From Plectosphaerella cucumerina (taxonomy: Eukaryota > Ascomycota > Sordariomycetes > Glomerellales > Plectosphaerellaceae), in NCBI GenBank assembly GCA_020746995.1, contig JAGPXD010000003.1, forward strand, positions 4,588,001 through 4,652,000: a stretch of DNA of 64,000 nt. The letters run 5' to 3'. Below, piece by piece: positions 20,580 through 31,031 of this stretch (positions are counted from its first letter, which is position 1; the number at the start of each line of letters is the position of its first letter). A model generated the notes under the pieces. That model worked only from the letters and a program-made list of their open reading frames with translations. It searched no databases and was not told where the DNA came from. The translations under genes were made by a program, and so were the position numbers.

Positions 20580-21692
20580 AGCCTGGCTGCCGTTGTCGGC
20601 AGACGGCCATCGGCTTTCTGAGGCCCGTGTGACGCGCGCCAAAACACAAAGGAGCTCCAGAGCTTCCCATCGTCGGTCTCCGTCACAAGGCCATGATTGC
20701 ATTGCACAGCATCGTGTGTTCTCATCTGCAAGGCGTTTTTCGATACCAAGGGTCTTTCCGTTTCCAGCATAAGCATGATGTCATGGGCTCCGGCCGTGAC
20801 CTCTCACGCATTCGAGCAGACTGCGATTCTGCTACGCTATACCAATTTGCTTCGGTCTCCAAGCCAGGCGTGGGGTCGCCCCCCGTCCTCGGAAGGGACG
20901 TATTTCACCGCAATGTGTGGCACACATCACCCGTTTCTGCGGCATGCCAGCTGCCTGTTCGAGCCCTCTCTCGGCATTCTGCTTTGCACCTCTCGAACTG
21001 AGCTTCAGTTTCTACCTGGGCTGAGGGCTTATTCTTTTGTTTCTGATAATGCGTCGGGATATACAACTCGGCGCGGGCGGGACGGCGGATACAGCCGACA
21101 CGACCCCATTGCACAAGCCTGTCTGGCAGCATCACCGTACGCCATGGCGGGCTGGGGCCACACGGAAAAGTTGGCTGTACGGGAGGACACATGGACTGGT
21201 TTTGAAGGAAACAAAACAAAGGAGGTTGAGGGTGGCGATACTTTGATGCGGCTCAGATGTGGTGAGCGGATCATTCCACCAAGAGATGGAGAAGTCAGGA
21301 ACGGAGGAGGCCATTGCTACGGCTGACGGCCCAAACGTTGTTTGGGGTCGTTGGATGAACTGGCCGGCCAAGTACCGGTTTCAATGATGTATGTTTCCAT
21401 TACGAAGTGACCAAGTATAATGCAGGTTTCACTGTGTCACCAGTCCTGTTCCCTCGTCGTCGGTTGTAAACGTGATAAGCAAAACAAGCCATTCGGGGAG
21501 ACAATGCCGTTGACAATTCGGCGAGGGGTTAGAAAACTATGTAGTCAGTCGCCTCTGCTGTTGTGTATTGTCATCATGGTGTGGAAGAACAAAGTGAGTG
21601 TGACTAGGTGATGTATCCCCTCAAACGCCTCAACCTTCAATTTGTGACAACTGTACAACGCATAAATCAATGGCAATTCATACCGGCAGCAT
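20580..21692. other. Convergent 3' region of samB and ebp2
   Basis: 1.1 kb between stop codons on opposite strands. A plus-strand frame at 20697-21326 shows no domain and no fungal-gene character. Nothing else is recognised. Confidence 0.5.
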
Positions 21693-23106
21693 CTATTTGC
21701 TAGCCATGGACTTCCTGCGGTTCTTTCCCGGTCGCTGAGCCTTGGGCTTACCAACACGCCCAGAGGCGACGCCGCCGCCGCGGCGGTTGTTGAACCCGCT
21801 GACGTCGCCAGAGCTGACGGCGTCGCCGGACTTGCCGTGGCGCTTCTTGCCGCCGAAGCCGTACTTGTCGTTCTTCTTCTGCCGCTTGGCGTTGGGCCCG
21901 TCGCGGCCGGGGCCTCCGCGACCGCTTCCGCTCTTGCCCTTGCCGGAGTATCCCTTCAGCTCCTCGTCGACAGCGACGTCGAACAGGTCGCCCTCGGTGG
22001 CGCCGACGTCGTTGGTGCCGTTTTCTTGGCGCTCTGTGAGGACGGGAATGTCAGCATATATCATTAAGCACGGGTGGGGGTCGGGGGTTGCTCACTCTTC
22101 TTGAGGGTCTTGATCTTCTCGAGCGTATCGCGCTTGGCCTTCTGCCTCTCCTGCAGCTTGGCGATCTGGACCTGCTTTCCAAACTTCTTGAGGTCGCGCA
22201 GCTTGCGGGCCTCGGCGGCGGCCTTCTTGGCCGTGGCCTCCTCGACGAGCTTGGAGCGGACCTTTTCCATCTGGCCATCGTCCTTGACCATCTCGGCAAA
22301 GTAGTCGCCGGGGCGGGTGAAGGGGACGTTCTCCTTGATGAGGAGGGCGCGGCCCTTGCGCGCGGCCTCGAGCGATTGGGACAGGAGGGCCAGCTCGCGC
22401 TGGAGGTCGTCGGAGATGTCGGGGATGGCGTCGGCGGTGGGCTTGGAGGAGGAGAGGGACTGGTGTGTCGAGAAGGGGACGGAGGAGCCGGTTTCGATGC
22501 GGATGCGCTCCAGCGAGGCGAGCAGGGCGGCTTTGTTGTTGATCGTGAGCTTGGTGTGCGGCACGACGTCCTCGCGATCCTCCTCATCCTCCAGGTCGGA
22601 GAGTGGCACATCCTCCTCGTCCTCATCTTCTTCGTCCTCCTCCTCGTCCTCCTCGTCAACCTCGGCAGCGGCGCCCTTCTTGCTCTTGGCGGCGGCAGAT
22701 TGTTTTGGCGGGTCGTTCTTCGGCCGGATGATCTTCTCCTCCATCTCAATGTCCGAGTCGTCGCTGTCGGTGTCATCAATAGCCTGAAGATCAGGATGCT
22801 ACACGTCTGTTAGCGCTCGTTGAACCGAGTAGGAACACAGATCCCGCGTACCCTGTGGCCAAGCTCTTCCTCCTCGTCGCCGTCCATCTCTGCGTCGGAG
22901 TCGGCGTCGCCAGATTCGTTCAGGGTGGCACCTCCAGTCTCTGCATCGTCGCTGTCGTCGTCCTCGCTGTCTACATGTTCGACACCGTGGTTCTTCTTGG
23001 CCTTCTTGGCCGCTTGCTTCGCCTTCAGCTGCCTCTTCAGCTTCTTTTCGCGGAGATCTTTTCCTTGCTCCGCCGCAAGGGCAAGCTTGAGTGCACTTCT
23101 GCCCAT
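21693..23106 (-). CDS. ebp2: rRNA-processing protein EBP2
   Basis: Exons 23106-22852, 22798-22096 and 22033-21693 encode 432 residues. Introns of 53 and 62 nt have canonical ends. The N-terminus is lysine-rich, followed by two very acidic stretches (one near residues 115-140, rich in Glu and Asp). The conserved Ebp2 core then reads LALLSQSLEAARKGRALL, FTRPGDYFAEMVKDDGQMEK and a long charged helix (LRDLKKFGKQVQIAKLQERQ). The C-terminus is Gly/Lys/Arg-rich (KYGFGGKKRHGKSGDA, RPGKNRRKSMASK), as in nucleolar proteins. Ebp2 is required for 27S pre-rRNA processing and assembly of the 60S subunit. Confidence 0.95.
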
Positions 23107-23581
23107 GTTGATTGTTGTCTGAGGCGGTGGCTGTCGAGAAAACGAGGTGCACCTTCCTGTACTGAAGCTTTAGTCGTGCGCGCCGTGGGGACTAGATGCC
23201 CGTCAAAATTTCAGCGTTTGGCCGGGCGCCGAACTTTTTCTGCCGAGTGGTGCTGAATGAGGCAGGTGGTCGGCATATCTGGTGGGGCTGTCGCTGTGGC
23301 GGGGACCGATAAGACGACACTGAGTTCGTAGCAGTGTCGCGATCAAGTCCACTGTGAACTGAGTAGGTGACTCGGTCACTTTGGTCTCCCCTTGGAGAGG
23401 GGCTCTCATGCTGCTGGATGTAGAGAAAAGGAATGATCTTATGGATATGTCGCGTCAATATTAATATGAAATAGCGACCTGTCAAAACATCTAAGATGAC
23501 TGATTGCAGAAGGGGGCGTGGCTGAGGGTCCGAGACTGGCGCGGTGATGAGTGCTGTTTTGGGGAGGTTTGAGAACACAGC
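23107..23581. other. Upstream flank of ebp2
   Basis: 475 bases between the ebp2 start codon and tRNA-Arg. It contains the ebp2 promoter. A minus-strand frame at 23192-23596 has no recognisable content. Confidence 0.5.
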
Positions 23582-23653
23582 CTCCCCGTGGCGCAATGGT
23601 AGCGCGCAAGACTTCTAATCTTGAGGCTGCGGGTTCGAGTCCCGCCGGGGAGT
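23582..23653 (+). tRNA. tRNA-Arg (anticodon UCU)
   Basis: A 72-nt cloverleaf without intron. The acceptor stem CTCCCCG pairs with CGGGGAG (23646-23652). The D stem is GCGC/GCGC, and the anticodon stem CAAGA/TCTTG encloses the loop CTTCTAA with anticodon TCT at 23614-23616. The T stem is GCGGG/CCCGC with loop TTCGAGT. All stems pair perfectly. The discriminator base is T. The internal A and B boxes needed for RNA polymerase III lie in the D and T arms. Confidence 0.96.
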
Positions 23654-24461
23654 CATGTTCATTTTTGCCATTCTAACTCCGAGATCCCCTTACATGAATC
23701 CTTTAGGGGGCGCCGTCAAAACCGCAATGTTTGAATTCGTCGCTCATGCTTAGCAACCGGATATGCCATGGTTGCGAAGCTCCATGTTGTGTGGGCACAC
23801 CAACTAACATCACTTTTGGAACCCGAAGGTGTAGATCCTCTCCCACAGGCCCATTCTTTGCCAGCCACTGGCTTCGGATGAGGGCTTGTGTACAAGGGCT
23901 GCTTGTTTCTGTAATGATGTCTCCCAGGATTTCGAAGAAGAATCAGTCTGATACCCGTTATTGATCAAGGTGCCAGCAAATGAGTTGGCGCGGAAAAGGG
24001 GGGCTCAATTTGAAGTACGGCTTCTAGCACACTGCGTTTGCCTCTGGCGGCCGGAGGCCCGATGCAAATAGAAAGGCCGCTGTCATGTTAAGAGGCCAAA
24101 GAGCTAGGTGTATTCCCACGGCCAGTAGTAAAAACATGTCTCCAATTCCAACGATGAAATTCATGGAGAGTGCCTTCAGCGCTACGCACGGCTCTCCCGC
24201 AAGGTAAAATCTACTGCTGCTTCTAGCCCTCTATCATGTCGAGTATGCATCGCCGGTTTCCACGCCTTGACAGCTCGCCATGCCAGTCGCCCACAGAGAC
24301 GATATGTAGGAAAGATAAAATGCAAGGTGTGCAGTGTTTCCCCCCGCAGAAGAGTAAGACAGACGAGCTCCATAAGGAGCTCATGTTCTAGAGTCTATGC
24401 CAGAAAACCAAAACTCAAGACTCGCATATGTACGCTGGTGGATGGACCCCCCTGACCCAAC
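23654..24461. other. Gene-free stretch
   Basis: About 800 bases between tRNA-Arg and the 3' end of the carrier gene. Short frames only (for example 23731-23964). A tRNA terminator candidate, the T run in CATTTTTGCC, follows the tRNA at about 23661. Confidence 0.5.
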
Positions 24462-26750
24462 TCAGTTCGCCTTGGCACCTGATTGCATAAAGGCCGGAAG
24501 CGTCTTCCATGTTTCCTGGTTGGGCAGCTTGACCTTTCCAAAGTCCTCATCAATGTCCAGAATGATCTTGAGAGCATTGCGGGAGCGGGCAAAGGGGCTT
24601 GTGTCGAGCTTCTCCTTCAGCGACTCGATGGCGCCAGTCGACACCGCAGAGGATTCGGGCTTGGTGCCGGGGTAGGGAAGGGCGGTTTGCATCACCTCGT
24701 ACGCGGCCAGTGTGAAACCGAACTGCGGCGAGGACCGCATGATACGGGCCGGGCCGCCCTTGAAGAAGGCCCTGAAGCCCTCCTCCTTGTAAATGGTCTT
24801 CGCGGCGTGTCGCAAGCCTGTGTATGTAGCCTCACCCTTGCGCGCCTCAACCTGAAGACGTGTCTTGATCACGTCACAAGGTGTCGTCAGGTAGGCTGCC
24901 GGCATACCGGCAATCGCGCCCGCCGTAAGCAGCTGAACAACGCCCAGCTTCTTGGTCGACGACTCTCCGAAAACGTCCTTCTTCAAATGGTTGTACGCGG
25001 GGAAGTAAATGGCCGAGAAAGGAACGTCTCGCAGCAGGCATGCCGAAGCGCCCTTGTAGAGGCCAACGAGACCCAGGTTGCGCACAATCCACATGGCGGA
25101 CCGCTTGGGGGCGCTTTCAACTGTCTTGGCGACCTCGCCTTGGACCTGCAACCGGATCTTGACGATCTCCAGGGGGTTGGTGAAGACCTAGTGCGCGAAC
25201 ATATATGTTAGAAATTGATTGTCTCTTGACCGCACATTGCCTGGTACGGGCTGTCCTCAAACAAATAAACTGAGGAAGAGGGTATTACTTACGACCTGGC
25301 ACGCGCCTGCCATGCCACCGGCGAAGATCTCAGCGGGCAGGGCAATGTTACCCGTCGCCTTGTCGGTAAAGTGCTTGCGGACAAGGTCGTTGACAGTAAG
25401 CTTGATGGCCTTTTCCGGAGCCACGCCGACGAGCTGAGGCAGGACGCCGGAGTACAGGCCGCGGGGGCCTTCGTTCCGCCACACCTTCTGGAAACAGTCC
25501 AACGAGTTCTTGTACAAACGTTCACCCGGCCTAGCGCTTCGCTGGTTCTGGAGGCGGGTCTTGACCAGGTCAATGGGATAGACCATGAAGGCACCGAAGG
25601 CGCCGGCAACACTGCCCAGGACGAAGTTGTAGGTGGACAGCATAACCTGCTGCAGGGCCGCCTTGGATGTGGAGGCGGGATGCAGCCGCTTCTGATCGGC
25701 ATCATCGTCTGAGTCGAACATCCGGTTCCTCCAAGATGGGTCCAGGACTTTGGCAAAGTCAGAGAGGCCCAGGCGGCCGCTGGGTTCGTTGAGACTGGCA
25801 AAGTGGAACAGAATGTCGGCCTCCATGGGCGTGAAGAGGGAGAACCGAGTGATCTTGGCAGCCTGGTGAAGGAACTCGGCTCGTGTGATCTTGCCGTCGG
25901 AGCTCTTCGCGCAAGCGCGGCGAACAATCAATTCCACCAAGTCCATCTCCTTGATCATGTTCTGGAAAGCTCGGACATTGGCGTACGAGACTTTGCTGCT
26001 GGTAGAGATGTTGCAGAGGGAGCTGAGGTTCTGCAGCAGGTGGTCGGACAGCTTATGCTTGGAGGTCTCGAGAATGATGCGCTCGAAATCCTCGGGGTCG
26101 ATGAAGCCATCGCCGTCCTTGTCGAACAGCTGGAAAGCCTGGCGGATGCGCTCGCCTTGCAGACCGCGCAACATCTGCGAGAACTGGGCATAGTCCATGT
26201 GGTGCCTCTTCTTCTTGTGTCCAATGTACAGCTTGGCCCACTCGCACTCCCAGTCGAAGGGAATGCTCTCTGTCCCCTTGTTCAGCTCGTAAAGCTGCCG
26301 GAAGTCGTCATACCGAACACTGCCGGTGCGATCGACGTCGAAGAGGCGGAATGCGATTTCGTACTCGGCGTCAGGCTTCATCAGGAGGTTCTCGAAGGCG
26401 GCCCATTCGGAAAGGTTAATGCGCCCAGAGCCCTTGCGGTCGGCCACGCGGAAGAGGATACCGTACTGCTCGCGCTTGATCTTGTGCTGCGGGTTGCACG
26501 GGACAGGTCAGCGCAGCTCGCGGCTGGAAGGCTTGCGGCTGTTGGGGCTCGAGGTACTCACGTAGTCCTCTGTCAGGGGCGCGACGGCGTTGATGAACTG
26601 TTCCTCTCCCAGAAACAGATCTCCTGACGCGGCATCTTGAATGGCGTTCTGGTTGAATCTGGCCCGGGTCTGGGTAGAGAGTTGGACCGGCTCCTCAGCG
26701 CCAATGAGTGTCTCCTTGACGGCCTCCTTGACGGCCGTTGCCTTGCTCAT
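24462..26750 (-). CDS. agc1: Mitochondrial aspartate/glutamate carrier with EF-hands (AGC1/aralar type)
   Basis: Exons 26750-26562, 26486-25293 and 25187-24462 encode 702 residues, the length of animal aralar/citrin. The N-terminal half is an EF-hand regulatory domain: two clear calcium loops, FDVDRTGSVRYDDF (112-125) and FDKDGDGFIDPEDF (184-197). The C-terminal half has three mitochondrial-carrier repeats with signatures YPIDLVKTRLQ (from 366), NPLEIVKIRLQ and TPCDVIKTRLQ. The protein exchanges aspartate for glutamate across the inner membrane for the malate-aspartate shuttle. The longer, calcium-loop form differs from yeast Agc1 and is typical of filamentous fungi and animals. An ATG four codons upstream (26762) is possible; MSKATAVKEAVKE is preferred. 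Confidence 0.93.
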
Positions 26751-27387
26751 CGTGGGCAACAAGAGGCGCTAATTCGGTCGCACTCGTTGGGCTAGCAAAA
26801 CGGTTTGCGAGCGAAAGGTGGCGGTCGAGTTTTGGGGTGGGACGGTAACGGTCGAGGAGCGGGACTGGCGATTCGTCTCTGTCGTCGTGGGGAGAAAGAG
26901 CCGCGTCTGAATAGAGAGCCGGGCACGTTATGCGACGAGACTCGAATACCGATCAATTGGTGAGAAGACCCAGCCTGCGATGGGACCTTCTGCCGCGGGA
27001 GGCTGGCGCGAGACGTCGAGGTCGTGACTTGGATACTAAGGTAGTCACAAGACTTCCGCCGGGTGTGACCGAAGGATCCGAAAGGCAAGTTTCTACGAGA
27101 AGGAATGTATGAACCACGAGCGATTGGACAGGCAAGAGATGATGTTCGAGCAGGCGGCACGAACAGATCAGGGAAGCCGGACTGGTAGGTATGGGCTGAG
27201 GGCCTGAGTCAAAAGGCGGCTGTCTGTTCCGGTCGGCGAAAGGTCCCTTTTTTTTTTCTTCCTTCGTGGCGGCGCCAGCCAGCCGACCAGGTACCTAAGT
27301 TCAGACGGGATGACAGGCACAGGCTCCCGGTCGGCTGGTCGTTCGATCCCGGGACACCGCTTTTACCCCGAGGCCAAATACAGCAGG

Positions 27388-27664
27388 GCATAAATTATAG
27401 CAGCAACTAGTCAAGTATGTTATAGTTGTTCCTCAGCTATCTATTTTTCTTACTACTCAAACTAGTTTACTAGACTCCTACTAGTAAATAAATAAGATAA
27501 ATTAAAAATTACTAAATAGGGACAATAATGATTTTATCTAATTATCAGAGCAAAATTAGCACTCAAAATATATCCATTACTACTTCTATTTTGTGTACTC
27601 TACGTACTAATCTTTTAGAAATACTCTTAGTACAGTACTCCCGTACTTGTAGTTTTGTGTACGT
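27388..27664. repeat. AT-rich, TpA-rich island (probable RIP-mutated relic)
   Basis: About 280 bases of sharply different composition from the surrounding GC-rich DNA. Counting by eye over 27421-27660 gives about 40 TpA against about 23 ApT, an excess of the kind produced by repeat-induced point mutation. CpA and TpG are scarce relative to ApC and GpT. No open frame, terminal repeat or recognisable transposon domain remains, so the parent element cannot be named. Confidence 0.55.
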
Positions 27665-28179
27665 TGGAGAGCCCGATCTCGGCCAATGGGCGGGGCATTG
27701 GGGCCCTTGACACCTGCATCGCGGGGGCACCGATCTTGTGCATCGGAGCGGCAGTTAACATTGCGTTTACCTAGGTACCGTGCCCAGGCACGGTTCAAGG
27801 CAGTCCTCTGTGTCACTCAGCGCTGACAGTGCAAGTGTCAGACAACTTGGCCGAACTGGACATATATCGCCACACATCAGCATTGTGTCACCGGCCCGGC
27901 TAGAAACAGACTTCGCATCTCCAGCTTGCATTTCAGTGCCCACGATGCTGCATCACATACTCCATAATTGCCCAGCTGACGTCGGTCGCCAACGACCACG
28001 GGTCTGTCACCGCACCGTCTTGCTTGGTTCAATGCCGACTCTCGGACCCTCGGCATCTTCGATCATCACGTGTGTCTGTCCGAGCCGCTTCCCGCGCCAA
28101 TCACTGCACTGGAAACCCCTGTCGACGGGCTACCACGAGTTACGTAAACTTCAACACTCTCTCTGCACACTCCAAAGAA

Positions 28180-28335
28180 TACATCAACTAAAGTTAACTA
28201 CCTGTATTACTGTTAAACCATGCTAAACTATTAGATCATTGAATAATAGCCTCAAACTAAGAAAGTGATGAAATATATTCTACTTAAGAATTATGACTAA
28301 GATGCAGAAACTATTTCTTGCTGGATAGTATGTGC
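28180..28335. repeat. Second AT-rich island
   Basis: About 155 AT-rich bases (for example around AATAATAGCC and GAAATATATTC) starting about 500 bases after the first island, with normal DNA between. It may be part of the same decayed insertion. It ends about 200 bases before the reductase start codon. Confidence 0.4.
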
Positions 28336-28532
28336 ACCAAGAGGCCTGGGAGTCACTCCGCAGTCGCTGCGACTAGGCCGTACTTGGCCCCACCGAAGCC
28401 GCAGGCAAGGATTTCTGGGTATCGCAGTCACAGTCACATCTAAAGATGATTTGACATCGACACCCGCAGCACATCACCAATTCGACTCATCCTCACAATC
28501 TCAGGTCAATCGGTCTCCTACCTGCCGGCCTC

Positions 28533-30022
28533 ATGTTGTCTGCTACTTCCGGGGCAATGCGCCTCGGCGCTCGCCGGGTTGCTCCCCGCGCCGCTGCCTT
28601 CACGGCCACTCCGATGCCCAAGTGCTCCTCCAACCGCCAGACGATAAACATTGTCCATGCCCGCGCCGCCTTCTCCACCACCGGACGTCTCTCCAACGCT
28701 CTCAACACCAACCCGAACCCTCCTCTGGGCAAGAAGAATGCCTCCAACGAGTCGCCGTCGCGAATTGGCCTTATCGGCGCCCGTGGTTACACCGGCCAGG
28801 CCCTGATCGACCTCCTCAACGCCCACCCCAACATGGACCTTCGTCATGTGTCTTCTCGGGAGCTTGCCGGAACGGAGCTCAAGGGCTACACCAAGCGCAA
28901 GGTCATCTACGAGAACCTGTCCCCCGAGGACGTTGCTCGCCTGGACAAGGATGGTCAGGTCGACTGCTGGGGTAGGCACGCTCCCTCGTCAGGACGTTGA
29001 CGGATGTGCTGACAATCTACAAAGTGCTGGCCCTGCCCAACAAGGCCTGCGAGCCCTTCGTCGAAGCTCTGGGCCCGAGCCCGAGCCTCATCGTTGACCT
29101 TTCGGCCGACTACCGCTTCGATTCTACGGGAGAGTGGACATATGCGCTGCCTGAGCTCGTGAAGCGCAGCAAGATTGCCCAGTCTACACGCATCAGCAAC
29201 CCTGGCTGCTACGCGACGGGCTCCCAGCTTGGCATTGCGCCTCTCGTGCCGTTCCTGGGAGGTGTTCCCACAGTATTTGGTGTTTCAGGAGTACGTCCCC
29301 TTTACCCTGTTGTTGGCCCACTGGAAGCTAACATGTCCAAGTTCTCGGGAGCTGGAACGAAGAAGAGCCCTAAGAACGACGAAACTCTTCTGAAGGACAA
29401 CCTTCTTCCCTGTGAGTTTGAGTAGAAAATGTTCGCAGGTGCGCCCAAAGCTGACGATTCGTAGACTCTCTTACGGGACACATCCACGAGCGCGAGATCA
29501 GCCACCACCTGAACGCCCCGACGGCATTCATTCCCCATGTGTTAGACCCACCTGTTCCCCGAACGGCTTTGGCATGATTGCTGATTTGATCCCAGTGCTT
29601 CTTGGTTCCGCGGAATTCAGATTACCATCAACGTCCCCTTGTCGAAGGAGATGACCTCCCGAGACATTCGCCACATCTTCCAAGAGCGTTACGCCGGCGA
29701 GAAGCTGGTCAAGGTCATCGGAGAGGCTCCCTACGTCAAGTCGATCCAGAACAAGCACGGAGTCGAGATCGGTGGATTCGCCGTCGATCAGACCGGCAAG
29801 CGTGTCGTTATGTGAGTAGTAACGTCTCAGATGAACCCCCAGGGCCTGGGCTAACCGCCGTAGCTGCGTCACAATCGACAACCTTCTCAAGGGCGCCGCC
29901 ACGCAATGCCTGCGTAAGTCTCAGTCACGCAGGACCAAGCTCTATGGTTTGCTAACAACATGACAGAGAACATCAACCTCGCTCTTGGATACGACGAGTA
30001 CCAGGGAATCCCTCTCGATTAG
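28533..30022 (+). CDS. Mitochondrial N-acetyl-gamma-glutamyl-phosphate reductase without kinase domain
   Basis: Seven exons: 28533-28971, 29025-29290, 29342-29411, 29465-29540, 29596-29811, 29864-29913, 29967-30022; 390 residues, introns 51-55 nt. Residues 1-60 are an Arg/Ala-rich mitochondrial presequence. A linker (NPNPPLGKKNASN) leads into the reductase: Rossmann motif GARGYTGQ, catalytic Cys in SNPGCYATG, catalytic His region GHIHEREISHH, and a family-typical C-terminus (LLKGAATQC, INLALGYDEY). It makes N-acetylglutamate semialdehyde in arginine synthesis. Fungi normally encode this enzyme as the C-terminal half of an acetylglutamate kinase-reductase polyprotein (arg-6/ARG5,6); no kinase is present here. 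Intron 4 uses the unusual donor GTTAGA, placed to preserve FIPHVASWFRGI. The gene appears intact. Confidence 0.88.
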
Positions 30023-31031
30023 ACGCCTTGAATAGCACATGACGAAAGATGATCAAGCAACGCTCCGTGTCGAATGGCCCGGGCTTCGCCGGGGGTTTCG
30101 TTGAAGAAGGGGATAGACATTTACAGATGATCTTGTGCACATTGTGACCAGCTGACACCGAGGTACATATCTCAGAGGTCAAGGCACATCGGCAATATGC
30201 CGAGCGTGGAAGCTCAGTGTAAGCAGGGGAAGGCTACGCCGAGGCGCGCACCCCTCATGCTGAAGGTGCTGATACAGCTGCGAGACAATGAAATTTGGTT
30301 TAAAGCTGTCCCAAGACGGCGATTCCAGGACGTTTCCACCGACCTCAATTTGTGGCCCGCAGCCTCCCGAATCGATGCGGACCTCTTCGTGCCAGTACTG
30401 GGCTGACAACAGACACGTGGATGGCGTTGCGAATGCCGCACTGAAACAAAAGGTAGTGACCAGACTATATGTCAGTCAATCCAGAGGCTATAATGTAGGG
30501 ACTGGTGGTGCTTCTCAAGTCAAAAATCAACCAGGCGTCGATATTCTAAATTTGTTCTTCGCTCCACGCTCATCTATGAAGAGCACGTGTCTGGGGACTA
30601 TCTGGCATGGCATGGCCGATGCCTCTGTACCTACACGGGTAGGTTAATGGGCGGAAGAAGTTGCACTTCCAGTTGTTCATCTGACGCATTAAATCCTACG
30701 CTGTGACACGTATCTGATAAATTCACAGACCTGCAGCCTCTTATGTCGATTTGAAAACTGCGAGCCACATCCATACCTCTATCAACTCACAGCTCGTCCG
30801 ACATCATCCAGTCCGCGACAGTCCGCGGGTGATGCGTTGAAATCGTATCCAAGTTGAGGCAACCACGCTGGAAGGGGAGCCTATGTCTCGGGAAACTCCC
30901 TTCACTCTTGACAGCCTCGCCACAACACAAGTATTGATCTGATGGCAATGAAACCTCGACTGCCCTGACCGGTTACAAACACCCTAACACTGTCGCCTGC
31001 GCAGCTTGCGGCATTGTCCAACACAGCAGAC
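30023..31031. other. Convergent 3' region of the reductase and med5
   Basis: 1 kb between stop codons on opposite strands, with short domain-less frames only (30288-30647 and 30179-30409 overlap on opposite strands). No repeat or RNA gene is recognised. Confidence 0.5.

Larger units (their letters stand above)
26751..28532. other. Divergent intergenic region with AT-rich islands
   Basis: 1.8 kb between the start codons of the carrier gene and the reductase gene. GC-rich flanks enclose two AT-rich segments described separately. A T10 run sits at about 27249-27258. No coding frame of interest is present. Confidence 0.6.

Noticed and set aside
20697..21326. 209-residue plus-strand frame after samB
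   Set aside because: No recognised domain, composition not gene-like, and it lies in the 3' interval between convergent genes.
22051..22779. 242-residue minus-strand frame rich in Arg and Ser
   Set aside because: A different frame of the acidic ebp2 exon; ebp2 splicing and homology are consistent in the other frame.
25803..26627. 274-residue plus-strand frame
   Set aside because: Antisense shadow of the EF-hand part of the aspartate/glutamate carrier.
27340..27360. TTCGATCCCGGG resembling a tRNA T arm
   Set aside because: The flanking bases cannot form a T stem or an acceptor stem, so it is not a tRNA.
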